Assembly: GCF_000485595.1 (NCBI RefSeq) | Contig: NW_014577082.1 | Coordinates: 367,258-421,617 of the forward strand | DNA from: Priapulus caudatus | Taxonomy: Eukaryota; Priapulida; Priapulimorpha; Priapulimorphida; Priapulidae | Direction: 5' to 3' | Length of the DNA stretch: 54,360 bases | Shown here: positions 23,340 to 54,215 of the stretch, piece by piece | Layout: the number at the start of each line of letters is the position of its first letter | Numbering within the stretch: position 1 is the first letter of the stretch | The notes under the pieces: model-generated | Database searches by the model: none | What the model was told of the DNA's origin: nothing | What the model saw: the letters and a program-made list of their open reading frames with translations, nothing else | Translations under genes and position numbers: made by a program

Positions 23340-24250
23340 AAAGCAACAATAATCGTACTTAACATTTTTGTGTCTACAGGGAAATATTGAATATAATTTT
23401 GATGACTATCATAATTTTCCGAGTCTTTAGACTCATCAGTAAGGCTAACGTGGCTAGAGAGAAATTACTTGAAAAAACTAAACAACCACAAGTGAAATTC
23501 TGGAAAGCTAAGGAAATAACACCAGGATGTGATTCCGCGCAGTTCTTGCAGTGGTTGGTTACTGAGCTGCTTGTTTTTCAGCCTGGCATAAGTAATCCTT
23601 GTACTGCTTGTCTGTGCCAAATAGCTTGTCGCAATACATCAAATCGTAGAACGAGTAGTTCGCCAAACAAGTTCTGGTGGATGAAAGTCGCTGAGCAGCG
23701 TGAACCTGGAAATATATCTGTATGAAGCTCTATCTATCTTGCTCTCCCGATCTCTGTTCTCTTTTCACCTCTCTCTCTCTCCCCCTCTCTTTCTTTCTCT
23801 CGCCTCGCCCTCTCTGCTCTGTCTCTTATCCCTTCCCCTTCTCTCTCTGTTTCTCTCCTATTCCGCGCTCCACATACAGGAAATTTTCACATGGCATAAC
23901 AAGTTCCGGGTTCTGTAGACGGGCTATCATTAATGCTTGTACAGACGACATTAGTGACGATGCTCTAACGGCTTGGTACTCCGGCATAACCCGGAATAAG
24001 GTGCATGTGGCAATTCAAGCCAAGGAATGTCAGTACCCGCGTGTGTACGTCAATGGTTTCAAGGCAGTCTCACAGCGACGCACACCCACCATGCATCAAC
24101 CATGTTGTTGGCAGAAGGTCCAATCCAATGAAGAACGCCCATTCCTAGAACTGCGCAATAGAACACACGGCGAAATGACGCATGCTGGCAACATGCACTT
24201 TTACGCATTAACCGTGTTCTGTGTCATGCGAGAAAGTTGCTTACACAAAT
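23340..24250 (+). other. Two open stretches of unknown nature
   Basis: One frame at 23387-23725 contains KFWKAKEITPGC and a cysteine cluster (CTACLCQIAC). After a CT-rich tract (23735-23865), another frame runs 23880-24252. Neither has an identifiable family, start context or splice structure; they may be decayed transposon sequence. Confidence 0.25.
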
Positions 24251-24457
24251 AATTATGTCGGTCAAAGAAGACTGTTTCTTTGAACTCGTTTCATATGAGC
24301 CTACCTACAGTTTCTATAGGGTGAGCATATTTCCAGACCAGCAAGACCGAATGGTGCCTGGAATAAAAAATAATTCAGGGTAAGTAGTGTACAATAACTT
24401 GAATTTGTGACAGTAGACTTGCAAGCAGGTTGTTATTAGGCATATATAATTTGGTTC

Positions 24458-25619
24458 TAGGACAATACCCCCCGGACAATCACCGCCAGGCTGGACAATT
24501 ACCCCTGGACAAATTACGCGCCCCGGAACAATACCCCCCATAGCCAATTCACCCCTCCCGGGACCAATTATCGCCCCGAACAATTATACCCCCCCCTGAC
24601 ATTTACCCCCTGGGATAATTACACTTGGTGTTTTATTATTCATTGTTAAACAGTGATAGCAGGGTAGGAGGGAAGAAGGTGGTGAGGAGGGGGGAAGTAA
24701 GGTGTGGAGGGGGAGAAGGCAGAGGAGGAGGAAGAGGAGTATTTGCGTGGAGAGGAGGAGAGGAGGTGCGAGGGGAAGGAGGAGAGGAGGTAGAGGGGGA
24801 GACAGGTGTGGAGGAGGAAGAGGAGGGGGGGAGGAGAGGGGGGAGAAGGTGGGAAGGAGGAAGAGGAGGGTGGAGGAGGGGGAAAAGGTGGTGGAGGCAG
24901 CGGGAGAAGGTGGAGGAGGAGAAGAGGAGGGGGGTGGTGAGAGCGCGGGGAAGAATGTGGAGGAGGAGGAAGGGGAGGAAGGAGGAGGAGTAGAGAGGAG
25001 AGGGGGAGAAGGTGGGAGGTGGTGGTAGGGGAGAAGGTGGAGGAGAGGAGGAGGAGAGGAGAGACAAGAGAGGAGGAGGGAGGATAGAGGAGGCACCTCT
25101 ACTCCTCTCCATCTCCTCACTATCACATTCGCTCAGTCCCTCCTGCCTCTTCTTTCTGCCTCCCATCAACCACGCACCGAGCCCACCGACGCCGCCTGGC
25201 ACCTCCTCTAGCTATAACCTCTCCCTAAGTCTAGCCTCCTCCCTCCGCTCCCTCCATCATCCCCTCCTCCTCCTCCTCGTTTCTACTCATCGAGCTATTT
25301 CGTCCATCCTGCCTCTCCCTCCTATTCCTCCTTCCTAAGTCCTACTACCTTACTCGTCTCCGTCTTTTCCTCTAACTCCTCCTCATAAAATGTTGGGGGG
25401 GGGGTTAAATGTTCGGGGGTTTAAATGTCCCAGGGAGTAATTGTCGGCGGGGGGTAAAATGTCCGGGGGGTAATTGGCGCGGGGGTTAAATGTCGGCGGG
25501 GGTGATTGTCGCGGGGGGGTTAAAGTGTCGGCGGGGATAATTGTTCGGGGGGGGGCGGGTGAATGGCAATGGGGGGTAAATGTCGCGAGGGGTAATTGTC
25601 CGGGGTAATTTGTCCTGTA
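24458..25619. mobile_element. Giant foldback of GGACAATTACCCC repeats around purine/pyrimidine arms
   Basis: Left arm 24458-24630: degenerate tandem copies of (T/G)GACAATTACCCCC. Right arm 25390-25619: the complementary GGGGGTAATTGTCC unit repeated. Between them, about 24660-25085 is almost pure purine (GGAGGAGAAGG) and 25090-25385 is pyrimidine-rich (CTCCTCC). The whole block can fold on itself. Proline/serine- and glycine/glutamate-rich frames here are composition artefacts. Confidence 0.85.
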
Positions 25620-27386
25620 CTATATATTTAGATATGGTTTAACATTTTGTTCTAAGTTATTCAAGAACTTGGTGCCAAAAGTTCGATTACAATAATTATA
25701 TACTAGTAGTGGCAGCACGACGGCATGCCGGCATAACAAAAAGGCTGACATATATTAAACACACCTGCGTATACGAATGGTGCACTTTGGTGTACATGTT
25801 GTAAAGACGATTATGGTGAAGTGCAATCGTGAAGAAAGTAGTGCCAGGTATCCTCAATGATAGCACATCCTAATCACTTTGTGCGCGCGCAGTACATTAC
25901 CTGAGCAAACAAATCACACCTATAGTCAGCAAAGCACACAAGGCCACAGTCAGCAGTAACTGTGCAACAAATGCCTGCTTTTGTGTCGATTTTCCGCACA
26001 CATGAACATGAGGTTATATTTATGGGGCAGGTTTAACGTATCGATTAATTGAGTGGGTTATGTTTGTGATGTTCACGGCAGCGACTTTTCGACTTACCAT
26101 CTGGGTATCGAGTCGTAGTCGTACTTTATATTCAAACGACTTCGTGAAATAAGTACGTTCCGAGAATGCATTGGTGCCATATATAAAATGTTCAGTCAAT
26201 ATTTTAGGCAAACCTATCAATTGATTGTGATGACTTTACAAAATCTTGATAATATTAAGTTTTAAGTGCATTTTCCTCTCACTGTACATTATGATTTTGT
26301 TAAAGATCGAATTTTTCACTCACTGTATGCAGAAACGACTGAATAGAAGCAGATTTCACAACATGCACCCCACTGTCTTTCTTACTGGCTTATCCTATAA
26401 AGGCAAACTCCTAGTTAGTTTAAAGACCATTGAATTATCGCCCACAGATAAAAGATTGCGATGATCATAATTCAGAAGAAAAAAAACATATATAATAAAG
26501 ACCTTGATATATTTTGTGGATATCAAAGGGCTAAAGGATATATTAATAGTAAGCATCCCGATCGAGCTTCAATGTTCCGAGTTTGTCTCTCGATCGTCAT
26601 AAATCTATATATAGGCATCCCTAATAAAATAACGAATTGCCTTTGCTTAGAGGAGCAGCAGGCACAGGGCTTGGACTGATTAGCCGAATCAATGGTAAAT
26701 ATATGGCTATATATGTGTATGCTAAGGCACTGGCGCCACAGGTCTTAAGAAAAAGTAGAAGCAACAGAATGAAAAAATCCTGAGTGATAATAAAAAGCAA
26801 GCCGGCCGTAGGCGCGGCTGCAAATGGCATAGGGGGGTGCTGGGGCATGCCACCACCTGAAATTTTTGAATGGATAGATGTCCTGGAGATGCAATCTGGT
26901 GAGTCTTGGCGAGAGAGATTTAGGAACAAAATTTTTAACCCAAAATTTACATGGAAGCACTGTGCTTCTCGCAGTGCTTCTATTCTGCCGGGCGCAACTG
27001 TGCTAAGGCGATATATAGGTGGCGATGCGCGAACTGAATTTGATATATATAATGCTATAATTAGATGGACGGCTTGCAACATGTGACAGAGAATCAATCG
27101 GCGATCATGATTCCAGGCAGAGATTAGACAAGGATAGCAGGCGCGGATTTAGGCCGGTTTTGCACCGGTTTTTTCCAGAACGCGGTCACAGCTGCGGTAT
27201 CTCAGAATTGACCCTCAAAATTCACACAGAATATAGCGAAACCAAAAATAATAGCCTAATTTTTAAAATTCGCGCGGGCGTCATGCCCCGGACCCCCCCC
27301 CCTTAAGCTGTGACTAGAACTATGGAAACTGCAATGGTCACCCAAAACCCTCTGGACCCCCTGGAATAGTTACGCTGATACGGGTC
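25620..27386. other. Gene-poor stretch with repeat-like blocks
   Basis: No gene. Blocks at 26800-26900 (GGGGGGTGCTGGGGCATGCC) and 27145-27360 (GTCATGCCCCGGACCCCC) have the look of dispersed repeats with CCCCGGACCCC-type motifs; each is seen once here. Confidence 0.45.
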
Positions 27387-27605
27387 CTATGTCTCCGATG
27401 AGGTAAACTGCCGGAACGTACCCTGGGTTAGCGGTCGGCGGTATAACGCGGAACGTACCCTGGTAACTATTCTGATAATGGTTGGGTTAGACGTAGGCAA
27501 TAGGCCGACCCCTTAAGACTCGTTAGTGGATGTTAGGCGCGAGGTACGGTCCCGGCAATATAAGATAGTACCAGGGTACGTTCCGGCAGTACCAGGGAGA
27601 CATAT
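27387..27605. mobile_element. Foldback MITE family A, copy 3 (diverged)
   Basis: GGGTCCTATGTCTCC, GCCGGAACGTACCCTGG, then GGTACGTTCCGGCAGTACC and GGGAGACATA in the same order as copy 2, with more substitutions and small indels. Confidence 0.85.
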
Positions 27606-28740
27606 TAGACGCCTGGCAGTGCAGCGATATAGTTACAATGGGCAGGAGCATAAACAACCGAGAATACCAGAAAACTGAAAGAGTAAGAGCAAGGAAATTT
27701 TAAAAGTGAGGTGAGAGAGCAGAGATGGAGAGGAAACGCAAACAAATAACAACGAAAAGAAAGTCACTACCTTAGGAGTAGCGTGAAAAAACTATAACTA
27801 CAGAAAAAGAAAAAACAGCCAAAACCTTTGAGGAGTGAACGAGGGAAGGAAATCATGGGGCGGGGGATGAGAGGGAGTTAGGGGAGAGAGGCGGGAGGGA
27901 GGTGAGGGAGAAGAATGTGCGTGTGTGGCTAAAATATATAACTATAAGGATCGAAGGTAAAGCCATCCTATCACGATTGAGGGTATAAAAATGCACCAAA
28001 ACAACAAAATTGTTAATTAAATTGACTCGCTGATTATATATGCATATAAATCAGGAGCTAATATAATGGCAAATTTGTCATTATAATAGCTCCTGATAGT
28101 ATAATAATATCCTGCTGGATCTGAACCCCCGTTCATGGACCCGGAATAAATTGAAGAGGAAACTGTAAGAACAGAACATAAAGTAGTATAACCTGCAGAA
28201 ATAATCAGTCAATTAAATAATATAATATATGACTATATATCGACTCATTTTATACAAAACTGATAGTGAGAAGTGCAATGTATATTTATAGCTAAGTACT
28301 AGTAGTAGTAGTATATAATAGTATTAGTAAAGATTTAACAATATACATGTATACATATCAGAGTAGATTCGCGGCATATTATCACTCCTGATTACATATA
28401 CATATAATTGTAAGCTTAATAAGAAATACGTAATCTTCGTGAACGAAATAGATCGCGTAGGGGAGTTGCAATCTCCCATTCCGTATAAGTAGCTTGGTAT
28501 GTAATCGCCAGTTAAGAGAGAGATTCCAATGAGTGTAACCAAGGGGATTTGTTTGTAAAAATAGAAGTCAACGTTTCGATTGACTTGACGAATCGGCCGT
28601 TCCGTTCATTGTTGGCTATATGAATTATGGTTAGATCTGTATGATTGATGACGCGGTGTCAGCGCTGCAACCGGAAGTAACGATGTTGTAAAACAACGCA
28701 CATAACACGCTCAGAATGAACAACACACTATGAANNNNNN
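27606..28740. other. Gene-poor stretch
   Basis: AG-rich sequence at 27660-27920, then AT-rich. One hairpin lies at 28050-28097 (see separate entry). No gene seen. Confidence 0.5.
28050..28097. repeat. Short hairpin
   Basis: ATCAGGAGCTAATATAATG pairs with CATTATAATAGCTCCTGAT: 18 of 19 bases, 10-base loop. It could be the core of a small MITE. Confidence 0.8.
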
Positions 28741-28759
28741 NNNNNNNNNNNNNNNNNNN
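28735..28759. other. Assembly gap (25 N)
   Basis: Twenty-five Ns at the start of the 55-bp tandem array. Confidence 1.
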
Positions 28760-29720
28760 TGGGCCATGTTCACCTTGCGCTGTGTACACATAGTGCAGCT
28801 TAAGTTGGGAACAATGGGCCATGTTCACCATGCTCTGTGTACACATAGTGCGACTCTAGCTGGGAACAATGGGCCATGTTCACCATGCTCTGTGTACACA
28901 TAGTGCGACTCTAGCTGGGAACAATGGGCCATGTTCACCATACTCTGTGTACACATAGTGCCACTCTAGCTGGGAACAATGGGTTGTGTTCACTTCACTC
29001 TGTGTACATATAGTACTACTCTAGCTGGAAACAATGGGTTGTGTTCACTACACTGTGTACATATAGTACTACTCTAGCTGGGAACAATGGATTGTGTTCA
29101 CTTCACTCTGTGTACACATAGTGCCACTCTAGCTGGGAACAATGGGTTGTGTTCACTACACTCTGTGTACATATAGTACTACTCTAGCTGGGAACAATGA
29201 GTTGTGTTCACTACACTCTGTGTACATATAAGGCGTTTTTATCTAAGCGAAAGCGCTTTACGGTTTCGCAAATCTTCCATTTATCTAGACGGTTTCGTGA
29301 AAGCGCTTTGGTCGTTTCTCGTTTTTATCCAGACGGTTTGCGAAAGTGCTTTGCGAAACCGTCGAAATCGCCCAGCGAGCGATTTCAGACGGTTTCAACA
29401 TTCAATATGGCGGATAGTCAAACGTAAGTTATTAAGTCGTTTTCTTAATAAATGATTATATAAGAATAATAAGTTAATGTGTTATAAAAACGTACAAAGA
29501 TCAGCTAAATCCTAACCAAATGGTGATCGTAGCCGAGTGTTTTTATGTAACAAAAGCGCTTTTACCAAACCGCTGATCACGTGATTTAGGAAACCGATAT
29601 ACCGATTTCGCTTAGATAAAAACGCCTATAGTGCGACTCCAGCTGGGAGCAGTCGGTTGTGTTCACCACACTGTGTACACAGAGAGTGCTGCTCTAGCTG
29701 GGAGCAGTGGGTCGTGTGCT
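28760..29720. repeat. 55-bp tandem array, about 10 copies
   Basis: The unit has the form GGGCCATGTTCACCATGCTC...TGTACACATAGTGCGACTCTAGCTGGGAACAAT. The first four copies are GGGCCATG types; later ones are GGGTTGTG types with TACATATAGTACTACTC variants. The ninth copy is split by the MITE at 29231-29627. Copies touch without spacers, so it is not a CRISPR array. Confidence 0.95.
29231..29627. mobile_element. 397-bp MITE inserted in the 55-bp array
   Basis: TIRs AGGCGTTTTTATCTAAGCGA and TCGCTTAGATAAAAACGCCT; ATA on both flanks. Removing it restores a normal array unit (TACATATA joined to GTGCGACTC). Subterminal repeats of AAAGCGCTTT and GACGGTTTCG are present. An ATGGCGGATAGTCAAAC|GTAAGT start-plus-donor-like word sits at 29406-29428. 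Confidence 0.95.
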
Positions 29721-30357
29721 GCTGACATTTGCATTTCTAAATGCACAGCACGAGGAGTTCTGTCCGTTCACCACGCGCTGCGCCCCAGATTCTCCCATGT
29801 AATATTTACAATGGGCATGCTGTACAGAGATTTCTCCACTTTGGCGTTAATTTAAAATGAACTAGTCCAATGTGACGCATGAGGTGCTATTTGGCATATA
29901 TCGAAATCAGTATCGATAATTTTCGAATTAATAATGAAATTGGCCATCTTTGTAGCAAACATTATTGGTAGCAAGGGTTCAGCAATGATTGCTTGATTTA
30001 AGAAGTTGCAGTGTTGATTAGATAATTATCAATATTGAGTTCATCATTATCATTATTGATGTGATCATTCTCGCTATTTATTTGAATACTCTCAGTATTT
30101 ATTATGCTGTCGTCTTCAGCGATATTTGTGCTATTATATTTGTGCTATGGTGTTTGAGACAGTGCAAGATTCAGAAAATTCTCAGCTACCTTCATGAAGG
30201 CTGAACTAATAATCTTATAGCAGTGAGTATGTTTTAAAAAATACATTCCTTTCACTTTGAAAAGAAAAATATACAAGATATTGCTACGTGGTCCAGCTAT
30301 TGACATGAGGTTGTGTCTGTGTGCGTGGGTGCGTGTGTATGCGCGTCTGTGTGTGTG

Positions 30358-30389
<32 letters not shown>

Positions 30390-32505
30390 TGCGTGTGCGC
30401 GCGCGCGAGTGTGAGTGCGTGATGCAGCTGTGGAAGGAGATCAATAGATAGCGAGGGCGAAAGTGTGCGCGCGCGAGATAGAGTGAGAAAGAGAGAGAAA
30501 TATACGATTTTTGTGTTTACTAGGTGCTTTAGTACATGCACGTATAGATGTAACAAAGTATGATGTTAATGTCTAAAGTCGTAGTGTCTCGTTGTCAAAC
30601 GGTTTCCAGCGTTATACTAAGAATGTCGGCTTATTGATCTCACGCGTTGTCTTTACTCGGTGTTGTTTTCATCTTTGTTCTGTATCGGCTGCTTTTGCAG
30701 GAGTTGCAGAACACGTTTTATTCATTTTTTTACATTTTATGCGTTTCATCGATGAGAAGTGCATTTTGACATTTTACTTATTTTTACGTGGAAGTTTTTA
30801 GGTTTGTTTGGTTAGCCTGCGGACGGTATATAGGCTACTCGTCGATTTCTCTTATATATTTATACAGAATTTTATTTATAAATGCCACGGCGAGTATCGC
30901 CTTCCGGTGGTGCGTATAATTTAGTTACGTAGTCTTTCAAAGTGGTTTACACGCTTTTGTTTATTAAGGATTCTCGTTGTCTTGCGTGTTTGCACTAAAT
31001 AATTTAAGCAGTCAGTGTTACACATATAATTGCTTATTGTTATATGATGTTATGTAATTATCTTATGGTATAATTATTTAATGTAAGTTTCGTGACGTAC
31101 AGCGAAGCTGCTGGTTGCTCTCTTGGTGGGTGGGCAAGGAGAATGACGGCAACTTTATATCTCTGTTTAGAGGGTTACTGCAGAGAGGCTATAGTCGTTT
31201 TGAGTCTATCCGAATAGGAAAAAGTTGTCTCAGTCTGTTAGTATTCCGTGTGCTAAGTCTTCGCGCCAAGATAGCTTAGGAGCTAAAGTTGCATCTTGAA
31301 GAGAGATGCTCGTCTCTCATCGTTCGTTGTTTGTGATCACATTGACGAGCACTTATTGCATCCAATTTTGTATTTTATGTCTGACGGCGTATTACAAGGG
31401 TCAGCTAGGTGATTCTAGCGTCGGCTAGAGCATAGTAAAGTTCAGGTGGCAATGTGGCATGTACTGGGATTTCGCCCGTGCACGGTATATACATCCCACA
31501 CATCACTCTACTACACTCCCGAGACGTGCGTTTTTAGATCGTGGTGTTTTAGCGGGGCAAATTGCCGCGCTAATGTAGAGGCGCGGCTTGGGGGACCCCT
31601 GGTTAATAAGGTCGACTATACGCGTCGGTTAACCGAAAATATCGACGCTAGCTTCTGCGGCAAATGCGGGCATCGCCATTATCGCATAAACCCGGTGATT
31701 GCGTGACGATATTTTTGAATTACTCAATGCTCTAAAACGCTGAATACTCGTCTCGTGTAAATTGTGTATGCGCTACTACATTGTAGACACATCGTGTTTA
31801 GTCTATCGAATGAAATCACTATAGGTACAATCCTACTGTTGATGATGCAACGTTTACTCTCTATTTACGTATATGTTTTTTGTTGTTGTTAAAAGCATCG
31901 ATGCTAATCGAGTAACGCAGCCGCATGATAGCGTAATTAACATCGCGTAGCGGAATGTAACCATTTTCAAAGGTTTCCATTTCTATTTCTACGAGCTGTA
32001 TCGGCTGTCACAACTTTACTTCGAGCACAGTATATAGCGACCGTCTGAGTGTTGACTGACAGCTTAGATTACTGCATGCTGCACATCTCGTCACGTATTC
32101 ATGGCTAGCCGTGTCGTCGATTTTTAATGCACTTGCTGGTTCTTGTTATTGTAGGCCCCGTTTCTTTTGTTTGTCGCAACATTGTGCGATGGTAAATTAT
32201 GCAGTACTAGGCATACCCACCCCCTTACACTGTATGTGTATGTGCGTGCATGCGCGCGCGCGTGCGTGCGTGTGTGAGTGCGCGCCAAGAAGCTCACACT
32301 GTATCTAGTCATATTCTGCTTAGCCTATTGGCGATCACAATTAAGGGAAAACGTCTTGTTACGCTTGCATCTTGTGTCTTCTCATGCTGGAAGCCATGAC
32401 GAAGTAACGAATGATGAAGCCAAAAGAGTATACTTGAACACATTTCTATCACAAAAACTGCGATGTGTTTCATAGTGGCACGGATTAGACGCATGAATTA
32501 CATTG
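29721..32505. other. Gene-poor stretch with GT/GC microsatellites
   Basis: Microsatellites of GT/GC type lie at 30335-30415 and 32228-32285, and AGAG at 30480-30505. A CpG-richer patch at 31440-31710 carries an 86-residue frame ending near FCGKCGHRHYR, without support as a gene. Confidence 0.5.
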
Positions 32506-32507
32506 TC

Positions 32508-32705
32508 ATGTTAACGTGCATAACGCACGTAAGTTATGATAAATGTCTCATTAACATTCTCTTCAAGCACGTGAATTATGATAAATGTCATGTTAAAATT
32601 CTTCAAGCACGTAAATTACGATAAATGTCATGCTAACATAATTTTCTCGAGCACTTAAATTATAAATGTCATGTTAACGTGCTTCAAACACGTGAATTTG
32701 GATAC
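32508..32705. repeat. About 50-bp tandem repeat, four copies
   Basis: Units of the form TGTCATGTTAACGTGC...GCACGTAAATTATGATAAA recur four times with indels. Confidence 0.8.
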
Positions 32706-33340
32706 ATTAACAGCGTAACGAACTGCATAACAAAAAACTTCACTGCGTGTAGCACAAGAAAACATGAATTAGTAGGTATTCACCAGGTGCTTGATAAATG
32801 TATAATGCGCTGGTAGCGGTAGCATTTTTGTCAGCATTTTACTGAGCTTTACTGGTGTACTATCGGACTAGAATTTAACGTCATTCAGTACGTGTGCGGT
32901 GATACAAATTGGGGTGAAATACTTCAGGGATATCGTAGAGGGGAAATGGCTGCGGAGGCGCGGTAGCTTCTAGAAGGAACTGGTAGTAGACATTACCCAA
33001 AAATAACAATTGGGTGTTTAGGGCTAGTATTGATAGGCTGTATTAACAGTGTCATGATGCCAGGCAGGCAAGGTGAGAGCGAGAGATATCTAGATGTGTA
33101 CGTTTGCGCACGTGCGCGTGTAGACCATGTAATTTGTCATAGTTTCCATGACAGTTTACGAGGCTTCCCATGTGAAAAGTTACGCGGTGTAAAGCTCTGT
33201 AAAGTTTACAGTCCTGACAACCACAATAAATCGTTACATTTTGTCATTTAATGAAAGTTGTCATGTTTATCATTGTGTGCAGAAGGCTGGATATATGTTG
33301 TCACTGCTGTTGAACAATGAACGGATTTTACAATGCACAC
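32706..33340. other. Intergenic, no gene seen
   Basis: AT-rich with short frames only. Confidence 0.5.
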
Positions 33341-33348
33341 GTGCTGTC

Positions 33349-33577
33349 GGCCCGCCCGCGAAATTTTTTTCCCCACTTGAGTTCCGGACCACAGCCAATC
33401 AGCGCACTCCATTCACTCGACTTCCTCGAAGCAACAATGTAAAATGAATACCAACTATACCTAAACCTAACACTAACTATAATCCAACCATATATATACG
33501 AACCATATATTACAAAACACTATCTATGGTGGGTCCGGAACTCGAGTGGGGGAAAGAAAATTCGCGGCCCGCCCGTG
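33349..33577. mobile_element. MITE with GGCCCGCCCGCGAAA termini
   Basis: The left arm GGCCCGCCCGCGAAATTTTT...CTTGAGTTCCGGACCAC is inverted at GTGGGTCCGGAACTCGAG...TTCGCGGCCCGCCCG. The arms are about 43 bases with a few mismatches; the interior is AT-rich. Confidence 0.88.
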
Positions 33578-34689
33578 GACAGTTTGACATAATTATGAGA
33601 TTGACTGAAGAAAGTTATCTTGGCAGTCAGTCAACGGCGACCAACGTGCGAGCGCCATTTGACATGAGACGTATGCTTAATCATACTAGTCTTACGTGGA
33701 TAAAATCTCCCCCCCCCCCTAATATCATATGCTTTAACCTTTTGAGGATAAGGTCAATTATTTGGTTTTGAAGCATTAGGTATTATGCATTAATGCCAAT
33801 GGGAATAATTCAATTAAGTAATTTCCATGTGAGTGATAGTTCGCCGGTGAGAGGAGTTTAGTTAGTTTGTTACAGAAAAGTTTAGAACAGTGTTATCCAG
33901 CGTTACAAGCGGAATACAAAATTTCAGGTAAATCCCACTAGCATACATTTTTATTACAAAAACGAGTAATAAATACAGAGGTACTTGTTTTTCTCATGTC
34001 TATGCGATGTATCTATGCCAATGCACTGTTCATCACAATTTAGTATTCACGGTGTCGCACATTACACACTAGAAACAGATAAGATTTTAACGAATACATC
34101 AGAATTGCCTCTGCAATTGAATGTGTGAATTTGATTGAATTGAATGGTGCTTGTTCATTAGATCTTCCAAACTCAACAATATGTAAGCATCATATAAATT
34201 ACCAACAATCTGGAGGAAAAATAAACAAATAACGTTCAGGTAGTCACATGTTAACCCTCCAAATAACCTACCTCCAATACTAAAAAAGTAGAATTTCCTA
34301 TAGATGAGTAAATAACTGATGTTTAAAAGATCACACATACAGTAAATGGTTCTGTAATTCCTGCAGAGCCAAATTTAGGGACAACTGTTAGGTTCAGACA
34401 CTATAGCAACATGTAATAAGCTGATCAGCTTTCATACAAAATGCAAACTGCAACACTATCATAGACTAATTTTCACTTGCCAGAGTTCAGTTTCCTTCCC
34501 CAGCTCAGCTCTGCACAATGTGTCTGTCCCACAGAGAGCCCCCTATATGTTTGACTTGTATTTGTGGAGTACTCTCCAGCAGTCAGTATTCCCTACACAA
34601 CTCCCCCATACTCCCCACCCCTGATGTAACAATCACTGAGTCCCAGTCCCCCCACCCCCACCCCACGAGGTGGCGCCGCGCGCTACGCG
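33578..34689. other. Region downstream of LARS1, no gene seen
   Basis: AT-rich. It should contain the LARS1 3' UTR on the minus strand. A minus-strand AATAAA occurs near 33948-33955, but the true polyadenylation site cannot be chosen. Confidence 0.45.
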
Positions 34690-53668
<18,979 letters not shown>

Positions 53669-54110
53669 CTGCAAATAGTCACATATCTCAGATAGAACTC
53701 TAAATCTAGCATTGGTCGGGCAAGATGGCAGTTGGATCCAGAAAGGTGTGTATAATATTACATCAGGAGTGAATACAAAATAAATGAGTGCATGAGGCCT
53801 AATTATTTGAAAGCCAACGTTTTCTAACTTTAATCTAGCTATGATTTATTATGTTGAACTCAACAACCCTGAGCTCACGAGCTACCATCATTCACCTAGC
53901 ATCGTATGAAAATTTGTTTTCCTATACACGTTCATAAATTAAATCCACAAATGTAGACTCAAACATATGGCACGGTTTTGGATAATGATCACATGGAACC
54001 ATATGATACATCATACAGTGACGTCCACAGCATTCTTAACAAGTGGCTGTGAACCAAAAAAAAAAAATTGAAAATCAATGATTTTGGTGGCCCGATCGGG
54101 CCACTGAAAA
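53669..54110. other. Region expected to hold the LARS1 first exon
   Basis: No ATG exon ending in a GT donor in phase 0 could be chosen with confidence. The start may be here or beyond the window. Confidence 0.4.
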
Positions 54111-54134
54111 AAAAAGTTAGTGTCGAGCCTTGCA

Positions 54135-54215
54135 ATATGGCTATACGCACGGCGGCCGTGTGGATAAGATTCAATATGGCTATACGCACGGCGGCCGTAT
54201 GGCCGACTCAATATG
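54135..54215. repeat. 44-bp repeat, two copies plus a partial
   Basis: CAATATGGCTATACGCACGG followed by CGGCCGT(G/A)TGG occurs twice, then CAATATGGCTA once more. Confidence 0.9.

Noticed and set aside
24584-25338. Proline/serine-rich and glycine/glutamate-rich frames on both strands
   Set aside because: Composition artefacts of polypurine/polypyrimidine tracts.
28760-29720. CRISPR-like array (55-bp units)
   Set aside because: Head-to-tail satellite without spacers, eukaryotic context.
30688-30801. Candidate last PGAP2 exon (phase fits, hydrophobic)
   Set aside because: Sequence does not resemble the family C-terminus and it is 13 kb from the previous exon.
31446-31706. 86-residue frame ending near FCGKCGHRHYR
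   Set aside because: No start or splice support and no family; a CxxC pair alone is not evidence.
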